Below are positions 54,172 to 63,166 of a DNA stretch of 64,000 nucleotides, piece after piece (the first letter of the stretch is position 1; every line of letters begins with the position of its first letter). The notes beneath the pieces were generated by a model. It saw nothing but the letters and a program-made list of their open reading frames with translations. It was not told where the DNA came from and ran no database searches. Location: the NCBI GenBank assembly GCA_019637105.1, contig JAHBWF010000012.1, positions 26,510 through 90,509 of the forward strand, written 5' to 3'. The position numbers and the translations under genes are program-made. The stretch comes from Labilithrix sp. GTDB taxonomy: Bacteria > Myxococcota_A > Polyangia > Polyangiales > Polyangiaceae.

Positions 54172-54974
54172 TTCTTCTCCGTGGGCTTGGGCGCAGGCGT
54201 GACGCCGGTCTTCGGCTCGGCGGCCTTGTGGGCGCTCGAGGGCACCGCCGGCTTCGCGGCGGCGGGCTTGGCCGCGGGGGCCGGCGTGCCGGGGGCCGGC
54301 GTGCCGGCGGCGGGCTTGGCCGTCGGGTCGCTGGGCGTACCGGTGTCCGTCTTGAGGGTGTCCTTCTTCTCCTCGACGACGTTCTGCTTGCCCGTCTTCG
54401 GATCGATCTCGACCTTCTTCTGCGTCACGTCCTGCTCGATGACGAGGAACTCGACGCGGCGGTTGGCCTCGCGACCCTCCGGCGTGTTGTTGTCGGCGAT
54501 CGGCTTCTCGATGCCCCAGCCCTTGGCGACGAGCGCGGCCGCCGGGATCGACTCCTTCTTGACGAGGTGGTCCATGACCGACTTCGCGCGATCGTCGGAG
54601 AGCTTCTTGTTCGCCTTCGCGTCACCCTCGGCGCTGGCGTGGCCCTCGATCGAGATCTTCTTGACGTGCGGGTTCTGCTTGATGACCTCGGCGATGTCGT
54701 GGAGGAGCGAGAAGCTCTCCTCCTTGATCGTCGACTTGTTGACCTCGAACTGGATCTTCTCCTTGAAGTCGATCTTGTTGTCGTGCAGCTCGACGCGCGG
54801 CGGCGGCTTCGGCTCCTCCTTCGGGGGCGGCGGCGGAGGCGGCGGAGGCGGCGGCGGCGTGCCCGCGATGGCAAACGCCTGCGCGCCCTGGAACTGCGTG
54901 ACACCACCGCAGCCGGCCGAGGCGGCCAGCGCGAGCAGCATCGACGCACCGACGATGAAGCGTTGAGAAGGCAT
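54168..54974 (-). CDS. OmpA-family peptidoglycan-associated lipoprotein
   Basis: A 268-residue lipoprotein (signal ending ASAGC, C21). A polyproline run of twelve residues is followed by the OmpA C-terminal domain: KIQFEVNKSTIKEESFSLLHDIAEVIKQNPHVKKISIEGHASAEGDAKANKKLSDDRAKSVMDHLVKKE, then GWGIEKPIADNNTPEGREANRRVEFLV. This fold binds diaminopimelate in peptidoglycan. A 60-residue Ala/Pro-rich tail follows. The start is at MPSQRFIV; the in-frame Met 39 codons upstream would put the signal peptide internally. It likely tethers the outer membrane to the wall. Confidence 0.9.
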   Translation of the reverse strand: MPSQRFIVGASMLLALAASAGCGGVTQFQGAQAFAIAGTPPPPPPPPPPPPKEEPKPPPRVELHDNKIDFKEKIQFEVNKSTIKEESFSLLHDIAEVIKQNPHVKKISIEGHASAEGDAKANKKLSDDRAKSVMDHLVKKESIPAAALVAKGWGIEKPIADNNTPEGREANRRVEFLVIEQDVTQKKVEIDPKTGKQNVVEEKKDTLKTDTGTPSDPTAKPAAGTPAPGTPAPAAKPAAAKPAVPSSAHKAAEPKTGVTPAPKPTEKK

Positions 54975-55324
54975 CGATTGAACCTCGTGTCTTGGGAAGG
55001 CCCGGCGGACCGCACTTCTGGGCGCGGAGAAAACCGGTGCAGCCAGTGAAGCAGTCCCTCCATGGACGAGACGACTCATCGCCTCATCCACGTCGAGCTC
55101 ATAAATGCGTGATTAGACGGATCTCTCGCGAACGTCCATGCACTTCTGCCGCTGACCGACCACCGGTACGGACGCAGACGTATCTCGACGGAGCCAATTT
55201 CGCCGTTTGACCCCAGATGTCACTCAGTTGGAAGATCCGCGGACGGCCCGATCCGACCCTCCTGCCGCACCGGTTTGCGACGATCCGAGCGGCAGGATGC
55301 GACACGGCGACACGGCGACAAGGA
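54975..55324. other. 350-bp intergenic region upstream of the OmpA-like gene
   Basis: No gene is supported here. The stretch around 55090-55210 is clearly AT-richer than its surroundings and holds promoter-like hexamers on the minus strand (for example TTTATG near 55100), so the promoter of the OmpA-like/AgmX pair probably lies here. No repeat element or strong hairpin was seen. Confidence 0.4.
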
Positions 55325-58300
55325 CTACTCGACGATCACCCGATCGCCGGCGCTCCGGCCGAACGTCTCCGGCGCGTACATCTCCTCCGCCTTCGCCGGC
55401 GGGACGACGAAGGTGCCCGGCGTCGTCGCCCGCGCGACGTAGGCGTAGTCCCAGACGCCGTCCCAGAGCAGCGACGCGAACGCCTCGACGCGCTCGTCGC
55501 GCATGTTCTGGTGCTCGTACCAGGTCCGCGACCAGTACCCGTAGCGGCCCTTGTTCGCGTCCGCCGCCTTCGGGTCCTTCGGGATCTCGCCGGTGACGGC
55601 GAGCGCCGGGTTCATCGGCTCGAGGCCCGCCGGGATCGGATCGACGAGCGCGACGTGGTAGCGGCGCGACGGAGCGACCATCGACACGCGCACGCGCACC
55701 TTGGCGCCGGCCTTGACGCGCCACGTGCCGTCGGGGTCGCGCCTCACGTCGTCGGCGCTCTCCGCGCCCTCGTAGATGCGCGAGACGACGAACCCGTGAT
55801 CCGCCGGCGGGAGCTTGAGGTTCGTCGGCGCGTACTGCATCCCGACGCGGTAGTAGAGCCGCCCCGGGCCGTCCTTGCCGATGACGAGGCTCTGCTCGGC
55901 CTTCCCCGCCCTCTGCGTCTCGGCGGCGAGGAACTGCATCGGCACGCCGACGTGGCTGTACTCGGTCGTGCGCCCCTTGAACGCGTGATCGCCGGCGAGC
56001 TTGTCGCCGAGCCACACGCGCGCCACGAAGTCGGGCGTCACCTTCTCGTACGTCGCGAAGTAGCGATCGAGCGCGACGAGGACGAACGCGTTCTCCTGCG
56101 TGTTCGTCCAGCGCCCGGCCTTGCGGTGACCGAGCAGGCCCTTGACCAGCTTCGGGATGACGCTCGAGTCCTTCTGGTCGCCGATCATCGCCTCGAGGAG
56201 GACGCCGTCGGCGCGGCGATCGGAGTGGAGGAGGACCCAGTCGGCGTCCTTGTAGCCGCTGACGAAGTGCGCGGCGCCCGCGGTCTCGGTGACGCGGTTC
56301 GCGACGTGACGGCGGATCGCCTCGTTCTCGGCCGCGCTCCCCTTGTCGCCGGAGATCGTCGGCCAGATCCACCCGACGGCCTCGATGCCGAGCTTGTCGA
56401 CGCCGCCGGCCTCCCCGATGAGGCGCCTGGCCTTCGCCGCGTCCGGGTCCTTCATCCGGTGACGGACGTAGAGGGAGTAGGCGACGATCGCGCGCCGGGC
56501 GTCCTCCCCGTACCACGCGGGGACGTGGCTCTCGATCGAGCGCAGGTAGCTCTGCGCGCGACGCATCATCTCCTCGTCCGGCTTGTAGCCCTTGTCCTTC
56601 GCGCGCGTGAGGGCGTGCGCGACGTGCACGGTGAGGTACGGCCACGGCTGCTCCTGCCAGAAGCCCCAGCCGCCGGAGTAGTGTTGGCGGCGCTTCAGCT
56701 TCTCGAAGTCGCTCTTCATCGACGCCTCGAGCGCCTCGGGGGGCGGGAGGTCCTTCGACTTGAACGCCGTGAGCACGTCGCGCAGCGCCGCGATCGACAG
56801 CACGCGCGACGCGAGCTGCTCGTTGCACTCGAACGGGTACTTGACGAGGTACACGACGGCGTCGGTGAGCGCCTGGAGCTGCGTCGACGAGGTCGTGACC
56901 TCGAGCCCGCCGAACTGCGAGAACACGTTCGGCGGCGTCTTCACCGGCTGCGCCGTCGCGCCCTCGTCGATCTCGCCGTACGTGGCGAACGCCTCGGTCG
57001 TCGCCGGCGTGTAGACCGGGAGCTCGATCTGACTCGCGTCGGAGAAGCTTCCGGAGGCGACGCCGAGCTGGAAGCGCGCCGTCCCCGGCTTGACGGTGGC
57101 GGCGTTGAAGCGGACCTCCACGCGATCGTTCGCGGCGACGCGCACCCGCTTCGCGCTCGGCTCCTCGACGACCGCGTTCGTCGCGCGCGCCACGACTCCG
57201 ACGTCGATCGGCTGGTCGGTCTGGTTCTGCACGACCACGGGCAGCTCGAACTTGTCGCCGAAGTTGAGGAAGCGCGGCGCCGACGGCCGCACCATCACGG
57301 GCAGGCGCGCGGTGATGGTCGACTCGCTCGCGCCGAACTGCCGCTCCTTCGTCGCCGCCACGGCCATCACGCGGTAGCGCGTGAGGTTGTCGGGGAGCTT
57401 CACCGGCACCGACGCACGGCCCTGCGCGTCGGTCCGCACCGCCGGCGAGAAGAGGGCCAGCGCCGCGAAGTCCGTCCGCACGGCCATCGGCTCGTTCGAG
57501 CCGACGACCGACGCCTCTCCCTTCTTGCCGACGGTGGGGGCTCCGCCCTCCTCGTCGCGAAGCCGCGCGGCCGCCTTCGGCGCCTCCGCCGGCGGCGGCG
57601 CGGGAGGAGGAGGCGCCGCGGGGTAGGCCTCCGCGCGCGCGCTTCGTTGCAGCACGGCGCCGCGGCCCGCGCCGCCGAAGCCGTCGACGGCCATGTTCCC
57701 GCGCGCCTCGACCTCGCGGAGCTTGGTGAGGTCGGGCTCGCCGAGGAGCACGCGATCGCGCATCCCGAGGTCGCTGACGTCGCTCGAGCGCGGCGCGTAG
57801 AACAGCTCGATCGGATCGGGCGTCTTGTAGCCGCTCAGCGCGAGCACCGACTCGTCGGCGACGATCAGCGCGACCTGGGCGTCCGCGACGGCGCGCCCGG
57901 CGTGGTCCTTCACGTCGACCTCGATCTGCGTGCTCGCGCCGGGCTCGAGCGTCGGCCGCTTGGCGACCGCCTGGAGGCCGAGCGTGCGCGTGGTGGCGAG
58001 CACCTTCGCCTGCGCCGAGCCCGAGGCGAACGCCGGGCGCTTCGGGAGGCGCGCGTCGGGGCTCCCCTGGTCGTCCTCGCGGAGGTCCTGGCCGACGAGG
58101 TCGACGCGCACCTCCGCGTTCGGGACCAACGCCTCGTCGAGCTTGACCTTCACGACCTGGCTGCCCGCCGTCATCGAGAAGCGCTCGACGTGGACGATCC
58201 CCTGACGGCGCAGCGTGAGGAGCGCCTCCGCCGGCGCGAAGGGCGCCACGACCAGCACCTCCGCGAGCTCCCCCGGCTGGTACTCCTTCTTGTCGAGGAC

Positions 58301-61300
58301 GAGGTTCACCTGCGCCCGCTGGACGCCCCGGTCCTTCGGGCGGTCCGCGCCGATGACCCAGAGCGACGTCGTCGTCTGGTTCTTCCGCCCGTGCTCGTCG
58401 GTGACGATCGACGTGACGCGCCAGGCGCCTCCCTCGCGCGTCTTGAACGAGCAGTGGACCGTCTCGCCGCTCGGCGGCGAGACGGCTTCGCAGGTCTGCG
58501 CGTCGAGCTCGCGCTCCTCCCACTCCGTTCCCTTCTGCTCCCAGTCGATCCGCGCGGCCTTCATCGTGACGCTCCGCCCGGGCGAGGCCTTGCCGTCGAC
58601 GTCGACGATCACGCCGTCGACCTCGATGTTCTCGCCCGCGCGGATGAAGCTCTTCGCGAGCTTCACGCCGGAGTAGATGGCCGCGGGGTGGACGAGCATC
58701 GAGGCGCGGCCCGCCCACTGCTGCCGGTTGACGTCCTCGACCTGGCCCACGAGATCGAGGCTCATCGGATACGACGGCTCGACCGCGTCGAAGTCGAGCC
58801 GGATGCGATGGATGCCCTGCGGGTTCGTCTTCGACGTCCAGTCCTCGGTCTTCGACTCGTCCTTCTTGCTCGAGCGCCACGACCAGAAGAGCCGCGGCTC
58901 CGGGCCGAAGTGGTAATCGCCGCGGTTCGGCGGCGAGTAGCCGACCGAGCGCCGGGTGACGTTCCACTTGACCGGCGCGTCGGGCAGCCCTCCGCCCGAG
59001 TAGTAGGCGGCCGTCAGCGTGGCGATCGCGTGCTTGCCGACGAAGTGCGGGCCCTCGCTCGAGCGCGCGGTCACCTCGAACTCCGGGCGGCGGAACTCCT
59101 GGACCTCGAAGCGGTGCTGCCAACTCGTACCCGAGAGGCCCACGCCCTCGAGCTCGAGCTCGACGTGCGCGGAGCCGAGGTTCGCGTTGGCCGGCAGCTT
59201 GTACGCCAGGTCGAAGGAGCCGAACTCGTCGACCTTCGCCGCGCCCGTCGTGAGCTCGGCCCAGCGCGGGTCGCGCACGCGGTAGGAGACGGTCTTGCCG
59301 GCGACGTTCGGGATGGCGTCGAGGTCGCCGTCGCGCTCCAGGCCGGCGCGGCGGACCCAGCCCTTCACGCGCACCTCCTCGCCCGGCTTGTACACGCCGC
59401 GGTCGTCGTAGACGAGCCACCTCGCCGTGCTCGAGGACGTCCGCCGCGCGTACGACGCCTCTCCGAGCCAGCGCTCGGGGACGATGACGACGTCCTTGCC
59501 CTTCCGCCCGACGACCAGGCGCCCCGGCGTGCTCGAGAGCGGCACGCGCGCGAGGCCCTGGCGGTCGGTCTTGCCGGCGGCGGCGCCGAGGAGCTGGACG
59601 TCGACCCCCTCGACCGGCGCGCCGTCGGCGAGGCGCGTCGCCCAGCCGAGCACCTGATCGTGCTCGATCATCGCGTCGAGGCCGAGCTCGGTCGACTGCA
59701 CCCAGACGTGGAGCTCGGGGCGCGCGTAGCCCTTCGGCATCGCGCGCGTCGGCTCGACGACCACGAGCGCTTGGCCGAGCCCGTCGGGGAGCGCCGGCGC
59801 GAGATCGATCGACGTCGCCACGAGCTCGTCGGGCGCCTTCTTCGGCGTGAGGACCTTGTCGTAGACGAGGCGCCCCGGCGGGGCGAGCTTCCGCGGACGC
59901 TCCCACTCGTTGTGGTACGCCGCGTACCTCTTCCAGTCGTCGGGCCCCACGGCGTAGACGCGCGCGCGGAGGCCCGGCTCGTTGATCGTGTAGACCTGGT
60001 AGTCCTTCGTCCTCCGCGCCGGGTCGAGGACGACGAGCTCCTGCTCGGCGCCGAACATCGTCGGCTCCGCCGAGTCGACGTCGAACGTGACGGTCTGGGG
60101 GCGCCCCATCGTCTGACCGTGGGTGTCGCCGATCGATCCGTCGATCGTGACCGCGTACTTCGTCCGCCCCTTCGTCTTGCCGCGGAGGACCATGCCCGCC
60201 CCGTGCACCTCGACCTTCAGGCCGGGGATCTCGGGCGAGACCTTGATCATCTTGTCCTTGTCGAAGGTCTTGAGGTCGACCGGGTTCGAGAAGGAGAGCG
60301 AGAGCGGCGCGAGCGGCGGACAGTGATCCTTGCCGCTCCGCGACCACTGGGCGCACGTGTGGTGCGTGACGCGCATCGCGCCGTAGGTGCTGAACGAGAA
60401 CGACTGGTCCTTGTCGGTCGTCTTCGGGCCCTCGGCGCTCGGCGCGCCCGCCTTGACGCGGACGCTGAAGCTCGTGTCCGTCGAGAGGCGGCTCGCCGGC
60501 CGGAACGCGAGCCAGCGCCCCTTCTCCGCCTGCTGCGAGAGGCGGCGCACGACGTCGTTCGCCTCGACCTCGTCCGCGTCGGCGAGCCGGAGCGCGACCG
60601 CGCCCTTGGCGCCCGTCATCTCGACGGACGCGAGCATCGCCCTCGGGTCGATCGCCTGATCGAACTCGACGAAGACGAGCGTGTCGAGCGGCTCGGAGCT
60701 CCCGCGCGGATGCGAACGCTGCACCGACGGCGGCGGCGTGGTGAAGGTCCATCGCTCGGCCGCGGCGAGCGCCTGCCCGCCCACCGCGCGCGTCCCCGCC
60801 GGCACCTCGACCGCGTACTCGGTCGCCATCGGGAAGCGTTTGTCCGGCTGGAACACGAGCGTCCGCGTCCCGAGCCAGCGCCACTTGCCGGCGGGCTCCG
60901 GGACCAGGCGGACCGGCGGGCGCTCCTTGTTCACGTCGTCGACGGAGGTGACGGGCACCATCGGATGCGTGAACGTCATCGTGAGGTGAGGCGCCAGGTC
61001 GACCTTGCCCTCAGGGGCGTGGCGCTCCACCTTGAGCGGACCGCTCGCCGACGGCGCGGCGGGCGGCGGGCCGTCCGGCGGCGGGAACGGCTCGGCGACC
61101 GTCTTGCCGGGGCGGGGCGGCGGGATCGACTTCGCGCGCATGGCGAAGTCCTTCTCGTCGTCGGGATCGCGCTTGAGCTCGGGGAGGCGCGCGCCGATCT
61201 TGCGCGCGTCCTCGGCCCCGAGCGGCGTCGACGCGGCGACCTTCCGCTCGCTCGGCTTGTCGGCCTCGTCGTCGGCGTTGCTGATGCGGAAGCCGAGCCC

Positions 61301-61444
61301 CGACTTCGACAGCTTCCACACGAGCGGCGCCTCCGGCGCCGACGGCGGGGCGGCCGGCTGCGCGGGCGGCTTCTGGCCGGGGCACCCGACGGCGAGCAGG
61401 GCGAGGAGCGAACCGAAAGCGACGAGTGACGAACGAGAAGTCAT
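55325..61444 (-). CDS. Bacterial alpha-2-macroglobulin lipoprotein
   Basis: A 2,039-residue giant envelope protein. The lipobox is LAVGC (C21), followed by a Pro-rich linker, macroglobulin-like MG domains, a low-complexity Ala/Pro stretch (about residues 1268-1290), then an alpha-2-macroglobulin C-terminal half. The thioester motif reads YPFECNEQLASR (C1540-x-E-Q), so covalent trapping is possible. The alpha/alpha toroid region follows (YSGGWGFWQEQPWPYLTVHVAHAL) and the protein ends in a receptor-binding-like beta domain. It presumably traps proteases at the cell surface or periplasm. Bacterial A2M often pairs with pbpC; here none is adjacent. Confidence 0.93.
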   Translation of the reverse strand: MTSRSSLVAFGSLLALLAVGCPGQKPPAQPAAPPSAPEAPLVWKLSKSGLGFRISNADDEADKPSERKVAASTPLGAEDARKIGARLPELKRDPDDEKDFAMRAKSIPPPRPGKTVAEPFPPPDGPPPAAPSASGPLKVERHAPEGKVDLAPHLTMTFTHPMVPVTSVDDVNKERPPVRLVPEPAGKWRWLGTRTLVFQPDKRFPMATEYAVEVPAGTRAVGGQALAAAERWTFTTPPPSVQRSHPRGSSEPLDTLVFVEFDQAIDPRAMLASVEMTGAKGAVALRLADADEVEANDVVRRLSQQAEKGRWLAFRPASRLSTDTSFSVRVKAGAPSAEGPKTTDKDQSFSFSTYGAMRVTHHTCAQWSRSGKDHCPPLAPLSLSFSNPVDLKTFDKDKMIKVSPEIPGLKVEVHGAGMVLRGKTKGRTKYAVTIDGSIGDTHGQTMGRPQTVTFDVDSAEPTMFGAEQELVVLDPARRTKDYQVYTINEPGLRARVYAVGPDDWKRYAAYHNEWERPRKLAPPGRLVYDKVLTPKKAPDELVATSIDLAPALPDGLGQALVVVEPTRAMPKGYARPELHVWVQSTELGLDAMIEHDQVLGWATRLADGAPVEGVDVQLLGAAAGKTDRQGLARVPLSSTPGRLVVGRKGKDVVIVPERWLGEASYARRTSSSTARWLVYDDRGVYKPGEEVRVKGWVRRAGLERDGDLDAIPNVAGKTVSYRVRDPRWAELTTGAAKVDEFGSFDLAYKLPANANLGSAHVELELEGVGLSGTSWQHRFEVQEFRRPEFEVTARSSEGPHFVGKHAIATLTAAYYSGGGLPDAPVKWNVTRRSVGYSPPNRGDYHFGPEPRLFWSWRSSKKDESKTEDWTSKTNPQGIHRIRLDFDAVEPSYPMSLDLVGQVEDVNRQQWAGRASMLVHPAAIYSGVKLAKSFIRAGENIEVDGVIVDVDGKASPGRSVTMKAARIDWEQKGTEWEERELDAQTCEAVSPPSGETVHCSFKTREGGAWRVTSIVTDEHGRKNQTTTSLWVIGADRPKDRGVQRAQVNLVLDKKEYQPGELAEVLVVAPFAPAEALLTLRRQGIVHVERFSMTAGSQVVKVKLDEALVPNAEVRVDLVGQDLREDDQGSPDARLPKRPAFASGSAQAKVLATTRTLGLQAVAKRPTLEPGASTQIEVDVKDHAGRAVADAQVALIVADESVLALSGYKTPDPIELFYAPRSSDVSDLGMRDRVLLGEPDLTKLREVEARGNMAVDGFGGAGRGAVLQRSARAEAYPAAPPPPAPPPAEAPKAAARLRDEEGGAPTVGKKGEASVVGSNEPMAVRTDFAALALFSPAVRTDAQGRASVPVKLPDNLTRYRVMAVAATKERQFGASESTITARLPVMVRPSAPRFLNFGDKFELPVVVQNQTDQPIDVGVVARATNAVVEEPSAKRVRVAANDRVEVRFNAATVKPGTARFQLGVASGSFSDASQIELPVYTPATTEAFATYGEIDEGATAQPVKTPPNVFSQFGGLEVTTSSTQLQALTDAVVYLVKYPFECNEQLASRVLSIAALRDVLTAFKSKDLPPPEALEASMKSDFEKLKRRQHYSGGWGFWQEQPWPYLTVHVAHALTRAKDKGYKPDEEMMRRAQSYLRSIESHVPAWYGEDARRAIVAYSLYVRHRMKDPDAAKARRLIGEAGGVDKLGIEAVGWIWPTISGDKGSAAENEAIRRHVANRVTETAGAAHFVSGYKDADWVLLHSDRRADGVLLEAMIGDQKDSSVIPKLVKGLLGHRKAGRWTNTQENAFVLVALDRYFATYEKVTPDFVARVWLGDKLAGDHAFKGRTTEYSHVGVPMQFLAAETQRAGKAEQSLVIGKDGPGRLYYRVGMQYAPTNLKLPPADHGFVVSRIYEGAESADDVRRDPDGTWRVKAGAKVRVRVSMVAPSRRYHVALVDPIPAGLEPMNPALAVTGEIPKDPKAADANKGRYGYWSRTWYEHQNMRDERVEAFASLLWDGVWDYAYVARATTPGTFVVPPAKAEEMYAPETFGRSAGDRVIVE

Positions 61445-61582
61445 CGACGAGACCTCGAGCACGGCCGAGCGCGATGCTCGGACCTCTGTGAACCAACGAG
61501 CGCGGCGCGCCGAGCCTACAGTCGAAACCGACGGCGTGGCGTCACGATCGCGACGCCGCGCCGCGGCGATCGCGCGAGACGC

Positions 61583-61598
61583 GTCCAGCACGCTGGAC
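61583..61598 (-). terminator. Hairpin between kinase and macroglobulin genes
   Basis: GTCCAGC-AC-GCTGGAC, perfect 7-bp arms, 46 bp after the kinase stop codon and 138 bp before the macroglobulin start. Suggests the two are at least partly separate transcription units. Confidence 0.4.
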
Positions 61599-61644
61599 TC
61601 GTCCAGTACGGCCCAGGACGCCGAACGATCTGCGCGCCCCGACG

Positions 61645-63120
61645 TCAATCCGAGCCGAGGATCACGACGAGGCCGGTCAGGATGACGACGACCATCGTGA
61701 TCCCCGCGACCAGCACGAAGCCGAGCACGCGCGAACCGCCGCCGGAGGCCGGCGGCGGCGCGGGACGAAAGGCGCGCGGGCTCGTCGGCGCCGAGACCCA
61801 CGGCGCGCTCTCGTCCGGCGAGGACGGGCGATGCGCAGGCGCGTGCGCGACGCCGGGGTACGACGGCATCGGCGCCCTCACCGGCGGGAACGCGTCGATC
61901 GGCGACGGGGCGCCGAAGCCGTCGGGGTGCCGCGGCCGGCTGTCCATGATCACGGTGCTCTCGGCCGGGAAGTCGGCGCCGTCGGGCGGCGCGATGTCCG
62001 TCTCCGGCGCGCGCGCGCGCGCGGTGAGGGTCGGCCCGTCCCCCGGGACCGCGACCGTCGGCGGCTCGCGATCGGCCGGGTGCACGTACGCGGTGTTCTC
62101 GGCGCTCTCGACGAGCTCCTCGGACTCGAGCTCCACGATCTGATCCATCACCGTGGAGTCTTCGATCGGCGCGCCGCGCACCGGCGCCCGCTCGTCGTCC
62201 ACGATGCTGCGGCCCCACTTCGAGCGGTCCGGCGCCGGCTCCGCCACGGGCTGCCGCCCGGGCACGGTGCGCAGCGCGGTCTGCATCGAGCGCGCGTCGG
62301 GCCAGCGATCGGCCTTCTGGAACGAGAGCGCGCGATCGACCACGTCGCGGAGCTTCTTCGGGAGCCCCGGCTCGAGCGTCGAGATCGAGCGCGCCGGGAA
62401 GTTCGCCGCCGCGACGAGCATCTCGGCCGCGCTCTCGCCGTCGTGCACCGGCTCGCCCGTGAGGAGGATGAAGAGCGTCGCGCCGACGGCCCAGATGTCG
62501 GTCTGCTCGTCGATCAGCGGGCGGTTGCCGATCGCCTGCTCCGGCGCCATGAACCCCGGCGTCCCGAGCAGGAACCCCGTCGCGGTCTGCTCCGTGCGGA
62601 AGCCGGTCTTCATCTGCGCGAAGCCGAAGTCGAGGACCTTCAGCCGCCCCTGCTGCGTCAGGAAGATGTTGTCCGGCTTCACGTCCCGGTGGACGATGCC
62701 CTTCGCGTGCGCCGCCGCCAGCACGTCGAGGAGCTGCTCGGCGACGTCGTAGACCTCCGCGAGCGGGAGCTTGCCGCCCTTGCGGATCCGCCGCTGCTCG
62801 AGCAGCTCTCCCTCGAGCAGCTCCATCACGAGGTAGGCCAGGCCCTCCTCCGTGACGTCGTCGTCGAGGATGCGCACGACGCCGGGGTGGTTCACCTGGT
62901 TGGCGGCGTAGCCCTCCTGGAGGAACCGGCTCCGCGTGTCGCTGTCGCGCGAGAACTCCGGGTGGAGGATCTTGATCGCCGCCGTGCTGCCGTTGTTCTT
63001 GTGCGTCGCCGCGAAGACGGTGCCCATGCCGCCGCGCGCGATGCGCCCGTCGATGCGCCACTTGTCGCGGAGCACACGACCGACCCAACGGGACTCCTGG
63101 ATCGTCTGCGGCCTCGCCAC
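61645..63120 (-). CDS. Hanks-type Ser/Thr protein kinase, membrane-anchored
   Basis: A 491-residue eukaryotic-type kinase. The catalytic domain covers residues about 22-285: the glycine loop reads IARGGMGTVF, with K50 (AAIKIL), HRD at 144-146 (IVHRDVKPDN), DFG at 164-166, the activation segment to GTPGFMAPE, and the FGFAQMKT region. The linker (about 290-455) is Pro/Asp-rich with Thr motifs such as DSTVMDQ and ESTVIMDSRP, possible self-phosphorylation sites. One hydrophobic helix ends the protein (VLGFVLVAGITMVVVILTG), so the kinase faces the cytoplasm. The start is GTG at 63120. It lies 46 bp after the next protein and probably shares its transcript. Confidence 0.93.
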   Translation of the reverse strand: MARPQTIQESRWVGRVLRDKWRIDGRIARGGMGTVFAATHKNNGSTAAIKILHPEFSRDSDTRSRFLQEGYAANQVNHPGVVRILDDDVTEEGLAYLVMELLEGELLEQRRIRKGGKLPLAEVYDVAEQLLDVLAAAHAKGIVHRDVKPDNIFLTQQGRLKVLDFGFAQMKTGFRTEQTATGFLLGTPGFMAPEQAIGNRPLIDEQTDIWAVGATLFILLTGEPVHDGESAAEMLVAAANFPARSISTLEPGLPKKLRDVVDRALSFQKADRWPDARSMQTALRTVPGRQPVAEPAPDRSKWGRSIVDDERAPVRGAPIEDSTVMDQIVELESEELVESAENTAYVHPADREPPTVAVPGDGPTLTARARAPETDIAPPDGADFPAESTVIMDSRPRHPDGFGAPSPIDAFPPVRAPMPSYPGVAHAPAHRPSSPDESAPWVSAPTSPRAFRPAPPPASGGGSRVLGFVLVAGITMVVVILTGLVVILGSD

Positions 63121-63166
63121 GCCTCCTCGCGCCTCTGGGTGTCAGGCTATCAAAGCGGGGACCGGC

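Noticed and set aside
55099-55305. A 68-codon frame in the gap upstream of the OmpA-like gene
   Set aside because: No ribosome-binding site, no recognisable features, and composition like non-coding DNA.
55217-61429. A 2,070-codon open frame on the plus strand opposite the macroglobulin gene, and a similar 1,730-codon frame at 9129-14321 on the minus strand
   Set aside because: Arg/Asp/Leu-rich low-complexity translations with no domain, lying exactly antisense to well-supported genes. This is the expected shadow of GC-rich codon use.
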